Positions 55,450 through 64,000 of a stretch of DNA of 64,000 bases are shown in pieces. Source of the DNA: Pomphorhynchus laevis. Taxonomy: Eukaryota > Acanthocephala > Palaeacanthocephala > Echinorhynchida > Pomphorhynchidae. Under the pieces are notes generated by a model. That model made no database searches. It was given only the letters and a program-made list of their open reading frames with translations, and was not told the DNA's origin. The stretch's first letter is position 1. Each line of letters opens with the position of its first letter. Where the stretch lies: assembly GCA_012934845.2 (NCBI GenBank), contig WNNJ02001646.1:34076-98075 (forward strand), written 5' to 3'. The position numbers and the translations under genes are program-made.

Positions 55450-58400
55450 GTACGTTTTTATTTTAAATAATATTTTTAATAATATTTTTTAATAAAAATA
55501 AGTATATTGATGTAATTCTCTGCTAATCAATGGATTCAATTAAATTTTTTAGACGTATAAGATGAAAAACAGCACAGTATCCACGAGAGATTCCATTTAT
55601 ATTTCAAAATGTTTATGAATAAAACTAAGAACGAACTTTATCTACTTGTTTTGTTCGCAGATTCATCGCTAGACACGTATTTCGTGTCTAGCGAAATACT
55701 GGTCTAACGCTGGACACGTGTTTTTTATGTGTGGTCACAACTCTAAACATTTGTTTCGTCCTTATGGAACTCGTTAGTAGCGTGAACATTACCCATTTTT
55801 AGAGACACCTTAACACACACTGCCATAACTATATTGATGTATTTATGTGCTTATTAATAAATTCAATTATATTTCTGAGACGTATAAGATGAAAAACAGT
55901 CTAGGATCCACGAGATATTTCATTTATATTTCAAAATGTTTATGATTAAAACTTGTAATGATCTACACCTTGATTTACGTGGATGCTCAGTTATTCAATG
56001 TATTTAAACAAGCGTAGACGAGCTTTGTTCTTATAAGACTACTACGTACAAAGTTCTTGATGTAGTTCTAGAACTACATTAAGTTAGCAGCTGTTTAACT
56101 TTTCCTTTGCGTAAAATATAATTGAATTTATAGATTAGTAGATAACTACATCAATATACTTGTGGTTGTTTGTGTTAAGGTGCCGATGAGTAAAGATCAT
56201 GTTCACGTTTGAGTTCCATAAAGACGAAACGTGTTTAGCGTTGTGTTTGTGTTCTATTTCGTACAGTTTAAATTCGTTGAATGACTGATTTTTTATTTTA
56301 GATTATTTTTTGAAATGCACCAATTTTTTATTTTAGATGTGACCATAGATATTAATTAAATTTGCAATTTTTATAGTTTTGTCTTGCCTATTTGCTAAGC
56401 GTTTTTTAAAATAGGTAACAAAAGGTTTCAAACAGCTCTTTGAGCTTTATTTTGCTTATCAAAACCCAAACAAAATTTCGTATATATTGTCTGCGTGCTT
56501 GACAAGCTTTGAACAACATGCCTGCTGGCGCACGCTTACATGACCACACAAAAAAAACAGAAATCTAAATAATGTGCCGATAATATGGGAACGAAGGAAG
56601 TATTTGAATGTAATATAGGAAGGAGCGCGGCGGACGTCGAAAGAGAGCTGATTCCAAGCGAGGGTGGCGGTGACGAGGAAGGATCGGAGACCGCAGTTGT
56701 TAGAGTAATTGGGAACGTGAAGTAATAGGGAATGACGGGAAGGCAGCGATAGAGAGTTGGGACGAGTGTCGTTTAAGAAATGGGGCTGATGAACGATGGG
56801 GAGTCGACAGCGATTAGACGAAAAGTGACGAGAAGAAGGCGCTCTGTGCATGACAGTGACATACGCACTGCTATGCACAGAGCTTATGCTAAATTCCCTT
56901 CGATGATTCAGATTAAGGGTAGTTCTGTTTTTCGAGCTTTAAACACTGTTTAAGCGTGTGTTAAGGTGCCTATGGATGATTATTGAAGTCACGATACTGA
57001 TGAGCTCCGTTAGAGCGAAACGTGTCTACAGTTGTTGACGTTTGTCGTCACACATAGGATAACTGGTCATACGTAGAGACTTTAAATATTGCGAGAATAA
57101 TTCGATTCTATATCTTGGTCTGATGAAGATATATAGAATGCTGTCTGGTGTTTTGCCTCCTCATGAGGGTGTTCCATGGCCGGTGTAATTTAAGTAAATT
57201 ACACCTTCGCTAATTTAAATAAACATGATTTTTATTCCTTAACTTTTAATTAATTATAAATTTAATTAATTTAGTCTGTTGCTGTTTTTAAAGAGATGCT
57301 TCATATAATGAAAATTTAACGGACAGCCTATCTCAATTGAGTACGCAAGGTCAAGATGGTGATAAAATTGAAAAGAAGCAAAAGATTGCAGCATGTGCAC
57401 TTCGAGATCTAAGATTAAAATTAGAGTAATAGGCAAAATTATAAAGTTTTCATTCCTTTATTTTCGCATAGAGCTGCTGTGCATGAAATTGATAGCGCAA
57501 TCAGCCTACTAACATTGGTGCAGAAATCCGACTACTTTAGGGTTGAAAACGTCGCATTGCAATACCAGCCAATATGTCCTTTACCCTTAAATGAAGTGAG
57601 TTGACATTTAGTATTGAATTCAAATGTTTATTCGTAAATTTAATCGTTTAAAATAGCTTATTATTTTGGAATTACTGTTCAACGAGTTTGTTTATTTTTG
57701 AATAATTTTGAGCTCTGAAACTTTAAACTGTTTATGCTAATTTGATTTAAATATTTAATTATCATCTCGATGATAGTACATCAAAATAGCTGATTGCTAC
57801 AAATTCCCTGATGTTTGCTTATACTTTCTAAAATAATTATCAACTTTTTTATTGCTCTATTTTAACGCAAATACTTCAATTGTAATTACTGCTATCATTT
57901 TATTATCTCAAGCATTTGAAAGTGTCTAAGCATATGCTAATGGGTGAATTCGTAATTTTCAAATTTATAATTATTTAATTTATTTTTTTAACATAAATAT
58001 TTAATTTATATTTATATTTCAAATAAGCATATTCCTGCACAGGTAAAATTCTTGGGTACTCTTACACCAATCCAACCTCTTAAGAGCTACTTAAAAACTA
58101 CTGTACGATGTTGTCGCTTTGTGATATTTTTCTATTTATTTTAGTAAAAATCTTGCGAAAAATAGTCTTAAAGTAAAATTAATGCTTTATTGTGAAATAA
58201 AAAATTAGAAACTTAATTGATTCGACGAAAAACACGTAATAGAATAGAATTATTAAGCAACGAATGTTGTTATTAAGATAAATTCACAATGTAGTCATTA
58301 AATTATTAATAAATAATTTAATAAATAATGAATAAATTCAATATATTTAAATGGTAAGAGTACCGAAGCATTTATCGTAAATAATAAGAAATTTCATTTG

Positions 58401-59768
58401 GAAATAACGTCGTGATAAACTTTATATGTAAAGTTCGGTACTTAAATATTAATTAAAAATCATTAAAAGATAATAAAAATTAGATAATAAAAATAATATT
58501 AAAAATTAAAATAATTATTTAATAATATAATAATTAAAACTACATTATTAAAAATAAATGTGGTTGTCATTTTGTGGAATAATGCGATTTGAGTTATGTC
58601 TAAAAGAAAATTGTTTCAAATTAAAAATTTATAATATTATTGGATTACCGTGCAAAATAGTGTTCAGAGACAACATGTGATATTTTTACAGTCAAATTAC
58701 GTGATATTCATAAGATACGTTTATGTTAGTGCATTTTAAACTGATTATTTAAGTTCAATAGTTCTTCCTTTGCAAGCTGTTACTCAATTAACATTGTCTT
58801 AATCTTTTTACCCAATTACAGTACCTAAAGATTTTACAGTAATAAGTCCATAAATCGATAAGCGAATTTAATTGAAATTAATCATTAAATTGATAATACT
58901 TAAAAAATATTTTATTTATTTAATATAATTAAATAAATATAATTTATATATTTAATTATTATTATAATTTATTTAGCATAATTTATATAATTTTGATTAT
59001 ATGCACATTTAAAAATACAACTTCAATCTCAACACAGTTATCAAAATCGTTTGTAGCCAAATGTTATTCACAGCGTTCATCTATCATTAATATCTGTGAT
59101 TTTCGTTCTTGTTTTATTTGTTTTCTATTTGTGCTGACTTTGTATTGCGTGTCGTCTATATTGCGAAACGGGCATCGCAAACTAATGCGAACAATTAACG
59201 CGTCATCCGTATACGAGTCAAGTCAGAACTTTCATCTCGCAATGCTGCATTTCAGACGGAAATGGATATACAGAAAAAACGGAGAAAGCTTTCTTGTCGA
59301 TCTTAGCTTCGATAATTGTAATTGATTTTGCAAATTATTTAGATTAATCGAATATCTTTTAGAATAAGAAACATTTGAAATGTTAATTGATATTAATCAA
59401 ATCAGCTAACTGAGTCTACGTATTTAATATAATTAAAAAATAAACAAAACATAATAATGTTAAATCAAAATTTTGATAATTAAATAATAAAATAAATAAT
59501 TGTTTTAGATTTTCTATAATTTAAATCAAGTTAAAATAAAAAATTGAAATTTAAAATAAACTTCATTTTTATGAATTGACTAATAATTAACAGACGTTGT
59601 AAGCGAACTATAGTATATATGTCCTTAATATATAAGGACATATATATGTCCTTACCTTTAAATAATTTTGATTTATTAAAATATTTGAGGATTCTAATAA
59701 TTCAATTTTATCAATATATTTATATTTACTTGATGGTTTAATTTTTGTTAGTTATGCGTTATGGTTAT

Positions 59769-59841
<73 letters not shown>

Positions 59842-62800
59842 AAATATAAGATTAATTAATTTTCTAATGCATCTTTAATATCTACTAAATCTAGATTTGT
59901 ATAAAGCGTACTAAAATCGTATGTATTTATATTTTGAAAATTTTTTCCTTTTGTCTGTTCTAAAAATTCTTTTGTAGAATTAATACTGAAATAGTGTTTT
60001 ATACCAGTATTAATTTCGATTACCTTGCAATATTTTTAAAGTGTGCTTTAATTACTTTAAGTATTTTATTCATATAGACAGAAAGTGGTTTTAATGTACA
60101 TTTAAACGCACTACATATGAACCTAGGTTTTATTGGATTTTTATGTAATTTTGGATTCCAATATAATATAGGTATAGTTTTATTATCTAATTCAACATTT
60201 ATACCCTTTTTATCCATTATAGAACGATGACTTGTAATAATTGTTTCTAAACTCAACTCACTACGTTCATATGTTGGATTTACATTTAAATCATTTGAAT
60301 TAAGCTCTTTCATTAGTATATCATAATAAAGCATTTTGCATATAAAGGCAAAGTTATTACTATATTTATCAATATTTGTTATATATATAGTTATGCTTTA
60401 ATTTGGTAAGTTCTGTGTACATATCTTTATTAATTTAATCTTTATTTTTATAATTGTTTGTTATTTTCATTTTCTCTCTAATTTCATCTAATAAATAAGT
60501 TTTCCAAATGTTTATCTTTGATGTATTTATCTTTTACTATTAAATAATTTCCCAAAGTAAGCATTCAAGTCATTATATAACGAATTGTAAATTATAGATT
60601 ATGAGTGCACATATATGTGCATATATGTTCATTTATTTTATCAAAATTAAGACTTTTGCAATTGCATTCTGTTTCCATTATGTTTCTAATATTATCGTTA
60701 CATATTGATTTTAATTCTTTATTATAATTACAAATTTTTCGTCCTAATGGTGGTAGGAGTTTATACCTTATTTTAGGAATATATTTACTTAAATCTGACC
60801 CTATTATTTCTTTACATTTAGAATTATTTAAAAGTCCGGCTATATTTATGTTATCTATACATTTATTAATGAAGTTTATGGTTAATGTATATTTTCTATT
60901 GTTATTATTAACATTTATTGTACGATTATAGTATTTTGTATTACAATAACTGTCTATTATACAACTTAGCCTATCATAGTCGTTAATTAATTTTTGATTT
61001 ATTGAACATATGATATGTTTAGAAAAACTTCTTATATTTACAAAGATCTTTTAGCTTATTACCACTAAAAAGTTGTTTTAATATTTCTAATTGTTCATTT
61101 ATATACATATCTTTTTTAATATTTTTAACTATTTTTCCTATTCATTTTATCACCATGACTTCTTGGTTTGCGTTTAACTGGATTATTATAATATAGTTGT
61201 TTATTATGTATTATACTACTTCTGTCAATTCCTTGTACCGCGTCATTCAATCTTAATGGGTACATGGAATTAAGCGTTTTAATCCAAAAATCTTCTCTTT
61301 ATTCTAATAGTTTTTGATTTAATATTGTCTTATTTTCTCCAACAATATGTTCTAAAATAAATAATTTACAGTTTTTAATATCATGTCCTATTAATCTCAT
61401 ATGTTTATGAAATATAGTTTGACTATTATGCTGTATACTATATATGTGTTGCCATTATATATGTTTTTGCGTATTAAAACATGAATGCGTATTTATCAGG
61501 AACGGTTTATCAGTAGCTCAAAAATTATATGCATATCTCTACTTCCTACAGGTGTCGTTCTTACTGAATCGCAAAATGATTTTTTTTAATTTATTATATA
61601 AATTCAATTTTAACAAAATCCGAAAAATACAAACATCATTTATTAGCTGGCTATCGATGGAGAGAATATGCAGACAAGGAACAACACATAAAATTTATAT
61701 AAATATAAATATTTAAAAAATATTTATATTAAAATATAAAAATATTTAATTTAAAATATTTTAAATATTAAGATCTAATCGTTGAACATTGAAATAAAGA
61801 TATGTAGGCAAGGAACGACACATAAGATCTAATTGAGATCTATTAAGATCTTATCGTTGAACATTGAAATAAAGATTAAAAGTCATATCCGATATAATTA
61901 ATTCTTATTTATTTAAAACTGTTTTAAACAATTTTTATGATCTTTGCATCAAAAGCTAAAGTCTTATACAGAGAATCAAATCTTATATTTAAAAAAATAT
62001 TTTGGATTTTAAAGTTTTTAAAATTTGTTTTTTGTTGAAATTTTTACCAAAATCAATGGATAAAATTTTCTTTAAATATATACATACGTAAATACTTAAA
62101 ACTGTTCTTAAATATATCAAAATTCACATAAGATGTTATTTCACAAAGATGAAATTAAAAGATGATGTTAATAAAACTCAATAATCTCGTATTTAAATTC
62201 TCCTTATATAATCAAATTCTCCTTATTTGGTTAATCAATATTTAAGAACTTAATGCAAATACATTGACGCCTCTCAAAGATGCAGGGGCAGTAACTTTAT
62301 GACATGCAAAGCCTTAGCGACAAAGGGTGTGTATTTTCACTGATAAAAGAGCGCTCTAAAATTATCTAAGTTCGCTTTGTACTGAATCCATTTAAAATGC
62401 TCAACTCGACAACCAAATCTATAAACTATTTTGAAATAGCCTTATTGGTATGATTAACCTATGATTTGCAAATATTTATTATTCTAAATATTACTATATT
62501 ACTTCCAAATTAATGTTACTAATGCAAATTTGTATTACTTACGAATTACTTCGTGTGTACCGAATTAAAATTTTGATTTCCCAGTAAAAATATTTTATTG
62601 TATTTTTAAATAAAAATTCAAATCAGTGGAAAATTGCTATTAATTCCATTTTTATAAATTAATTATTCACGTTTTATTAATTATTTACAATTTTATATAA
62701 ATTAATTAATAATTTTTATTAATATATAAATCAATTATGTTCTAAACAGTGATTGAACAGAAGAGAGCGAATTGTTTGCTTTATTTAATGGGATAAAGTG

Positions 62801-63624
62801 CAAATAATTGTTCATTAAACAAGAGACAAAAACAATTATTTTCACTCTCTTATGCTAAATCAGGAATTTAAACATATGTGTGAACATATGATTAAATTAT
62901 TAATCGTTTAATTATGTTAAATTGGCAATCCCGAAACTTATGTTAAAGTATCATCAGTTTTGGGAATGTTTCATTCCCAAATGCAATGAAATTCCCATCA
63001 ATTTTGTAATCCCTATCATCATTTTTGGGAGTGCCGTCATTATCCCTTTCGTCTGTATGACTTAAAATGTGTAATAAGATTTTATGAATACGTTGAGTTA
63101 GAAGAGAAAGGTTAAATAATGGCGTAATCATATTTTGCATCTCTTTTTCTTTTACGTCGATAGCATTTAAAAAAATTTAATTATCTTTTACGTCAATATA
63201 TGTTTTTATTTAAAGTTCATTTGAACATTAAAATAATTTCGACAATTTATAAAATAATTGATTAACTGATTAATAATTGCCTATGACAGTTTATTTTATT
63301 TTGTCCAGGTGGCTCTCAAGGAACAAAAGTAGACGGGCATGTTGAATTATTTCAGAAGAAAAGTCTTAAACGATCGGATACGAGTGATTGCCCAATTGAA
63401 CTTAGAATTTCATCGAATCTTAACCAGAAATATCCGACTAGATTGATTACTTCACTTTCATTTCCCAGCCTCTTTCCAGATGATAACGGTAGGTATAAGG
63501 AGGTGACGTTGGTAAGCAATTGTTACTCGCATGTTGGTCGAAAACGCCCTCGTGAATCTGTGGAAGATTATAGAATGCGATGTGCTCAGTCGAATTATTT
63601 TGTTAGATTCGTTTCGGCTGTCTT
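55343..63624 (+). CDS. MED17: Host gene B: Mediator complex subunit 17 (MED17), partial
   Basis: MED17 is a scaffold subunit of the Mediator head module, linking activators to RNA polymerase II in the nucleus. Exons by signal and phase: 55343-55449, 57294-57425, 57472-57595, 58043-58102, 59074-59317 (start uncertain), 63309-63624; the gene continues past the window. Support: 'VYEYLPDGSSNY' with a following NL helix fits the family N-terminus. 'ALRDLRLKLE', 'AAVHEIDSAISLL' fit the N-terminal coiled region. 'LHFRRKWIYRK', then 'DLSFDNCGS' and 'GHVELF' match the conserved LRxxWxLRK, GDLSYRxxGS, GxFEV block. 'CPIELRISSNL' matches the CPLDVxIPSDL segment. The identification rests on remembered family patterns, not a search. 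Confidence 0.65.
55660..56250. repeat. Inverted pair of degenerate hammerhead-like repeats
   Basis: The minus strand of about 55755-55845 and the plus strand of 56150-56245 share GTGTTAAGGTG, GTTCACG, GAGTTCCATAA and GACGAAAC in the same order as the intact ribozyme region at 56945-57060. In both, the CTGATGA box is damaged (CTAACGA on the minus strand, deleted on the plus strand), so neither should cleave. A separate perfect hairpin CGCTAGACACG/CGTGTCTAGCG lies at about 55668-55696. Confidence 0.65.
56459..56880 (-). pseudogene. LINE-4 family 3' fragment in MED17 intron 1
   Basis: The minus strand reads the C-terminal part of the LINE-4 RT ('LPSRHSLLLHVPNYSNNCGL', 'WNQLSFDVRRAP') followed by the family 3' hairpin with one mismatch (56535-56520). 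A palindrome CTCTGTGCAT...ATGCACAGAG (56845-56881) marks its 5' break. Confidence 0.75.
56991..57048 (+). ncRNA. Hammerhead ribozyme in MED17 intron 1 (sense)
   Basis: Stem I ACGATA (56991-56996) pairs with TGTCGT (57043-57048). The core is CTGATGA (56997-57003). Stem II is GCTC/GAGC with loop CGTTA (57004-57016). GAA is at 57017-57019. Stem III is ACGT (57020-57023) with ACGT (57038-57041). The cleavage position is T at 57042. All conserved core residues are present and both flanking stems pair. The type I layout is the one known from Penelope-like elements. Cleavage would cut the MED17 pre-mRNA within an intron. Activity is predicted only. Confidence 0.82.
57294..57595 (+). CDS. MED17: MED17 exons 2-3
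   Basis: Exon 2 (57294-57425) follows CTGTTTTTAAAG and encodes 'DASYNENLTDSLSQLS' to 'IAACALRDLRLKL'. A 46-bp intron with a GTAATA donor splits a Glu codon. Exon 3 (57472-57595) encodes 'AAVHEIDSAISLLTLVQKSD' and more and ends at a perfect GTGAGT. The predicted helices correspond to the WPWxxVRxxLRxALTE..VL region of MED17; the WPW motif itself is absent. Confidence 0.6.
58043..58102 (+). CDS. MED17: MED17 exon 4 (tentative)
   Basis: After a strong CCTGCACAG acceptor, 20 codons ('VKFLGTLTPIQPLKSYLKTT') run in phase 0 to a GTACGA donor. The phases on both sides fit exons 3 and 5. Without them the exon would be too short to support. Confidence 0.4.
59074..59317 (+). CDS. MED17: MED17 exon 5 (conserved core; start uncertain)
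   Basis: The 3' part ('ILRNGHRKLMRT', then 'SSQNFHLAMLHFRRKWIYRK' and 'FLVDLSFDN') lines up without gaps with the conserved MED17 block and ends at GTAATT in phase 1, matching exon 6. The only usable upstream acceptor is TTCACAG at 59073. The first ~30 residues it adds are unusually hydrophobic, so another start may be used. Confidence 0.55.
59398..59612 (+). repeat. Dispersed ~240-bp AT-rich repeat, copy 3
   Basis: Closest to copy 1 (11495-11745). The shared run includes ATCAAATCAG, AACTGAGTCTACGTATT, AAAACATAATAATG, TTTCTATAATTTAAATCAAG and TTATGAATTGACTAATAA. It lies in the MED17 intron in the same orientation as the gene, just before a small palindrome (about 59620-59656). Confidence 0.7.
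59771..59839. repeat. (AT)n microsatellite, ~34 repeats
   Basis: An uninterrupted run of TA dinucleotides of nearly 70 bp within the last MED17 intron of the window. Confidence 0.97.
59862..61430 (-). pseudogene. Penelope-like element, RT and possible N-terminal GIY-YIG remnant
   Basis: The minus strand, from the right: a frame with 'LFILEHIVGENK' and 'REDFWIKTLNSMYPLRLND' (about 61390-61250), which resembles the end of a GIY-YIG nuclease domain; a decayed linker; then RT with 'ILYWNPKLHKNPIKPRFI' (60334-60020) and 'INTYDFSTLYTNLD' (about 59930-59890, holding the first catalytic Asp). The final RT boxes are missing at the (AT)n tract. The order nuclease before RT is unusual for Penelope itself but known from some PLE groups. 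Inactive. Confidence 0.6.
61440..63308. other. AT-rich MED17 intron sequence, nothing further recognised
   Basis: No repeat family, RNA motif or exon with fitting phase was found. A short duplicated phrase (AAGATCTAATCGTTGAACAT and a near copy at about 61770 and 61845) is the only local structure. Confidence 0.45.
63309..63624 (+). CDS. MED17: MED17 exon 6
   Basis: After TTGTCCAG, two bases complete a Cys codon and continue 'GSQGTKVDGHVELFQKKSLK', 'SDCPIELRISSNL', 'PSLFPDDNGR' and 'VEDYRMRCAQSNYFVRFVSA', to a GTGATA donor at 63625. An earlier donor, GTAGGT at about 63488, is also possible. The reading frame would stop at 63628 if unspliced. Confidence 0.6.
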
Positions 63625-64000
63625 GTGATATATTATAAAAGCATCTCCTATAAAAGAGATGTATCTTTTATCTCCTATAAAAGATACAAATTGGAGAATA
63701 ATACGATTTTCGTTATTATTTATAGACGAGATTATTTCAGCAAAATAAATTACTTATTTTATAGAATTAATCATCTTTTGGTTTTGAAATTAAATTAAAA
63801 TCAAAAAAATCTTGTAATATATTATATAATTCTTATATCGCATTTAAATGCATCATATACTAACGTAAGTAGAAAATCTATCGGGGTAAGAATGTCCACA
63901 TATAGCAGAATTTGTATCTTCACTGACAATCTGAAAATCAAAAACAATTATGCATGGTATATTAAAAATATGCAACAAACATACTGTAGAGAAAATTTCA

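Noticed and set aside
55755-56245. Two further active hammerheads
   Set aside because: The CTGATGA box is CTAACGA in one and deleted in the other. They are listed only as degenerate copies.
58993-59073. An independent small membrane-protein gene starting at 58993
   Set aside because: The hydrophobic run is in frame with the conserved MED17 block, and no start context or second gene signal supports it.

Overview
This is AT-rich eukaryotic DNA from an invertebrate animal. The evidence is two spliced genes with GT..AG introns up to several kb, no operons or ribosome binding sites, a 118-bp satellite, and a dense mix of LINEs, a Ty3/gypsy element, Penelope-like elements, a Tc1/mariner relic and a tRNA-derived SINE. 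The phylum cannot be fixed from the sequence alone. The transposon mix would fit a nematode or another small ecdysozoan, but that is a guess.

Layout. 1-9450: a degenerate ~31-bp minisatellite split by two LINEs (LINE-1, +, 950-5490; LINE-2, -, 5685-8000) with a SINE between them. 9480-10140: Penelope-like remnant. 10168-20652: host gene A (+), eleven recognised exons, about 740 residues, encoding three U1/matrin-type C2H2 zinc fingers and a dsRBD-like domain. Its introns hold a 220-bp foldback repeat and an antisense hammerhead ribozyme. 21050-24070: about 25 tandem units of 117-120 bp. 24070-33200: AT-rich DNA with a Tc1/mariner transposase relic, several paired direct repeats and an unidentified decayed minus-strand coding remnant, ending in a second SINE copy. 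33550-39480: a graveyard of LINE fragments. 39580-50766: one Ty3/gypsy retrotransposon in sense orientation, opened by two LINE insertions. LINE-3 (39965-44513) interrupts gag and looks full length with both ORFs open. LINE-4 (45540-49295, decayed) interrupts RT. 48370-52563: an inverted duplication with 1.8-kb arms that copies the LINE-4 tail and the gypsy pol region onto the other strand. 53400-54745: a second gypsy gag/protease remnant and a LINE scrap. 55343 to beyond 63624: host gene B (+), which I identify as the Mediator head subunit MED17. Its introns carry a canonical sense hammerhead ribozyme, degenerate relatives of it, a LINE 3' end, an (AT)n tract and a second, antisense Penelope-like element.

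The strongest observations are: two independent hammerhead ribozymes with all core nucleotides and stems, in the introns of the two host genes and next to Penelope-like relics; a possibly competent LINE-3 with nine perfect 20-bp 5' repeats; a 3'-terminal LINE hairpin supported by compensatory base changes; a mosaic inverted duplication with a template-switch signature; a two-copy tRNA-derived SINE; and a three-copy ~240-bp AT-rich dispersed repeat. Splice models are by eye. One exon of gene A (between 14062 and 14768) is unresolved, and the MED17 gene runs off the window.
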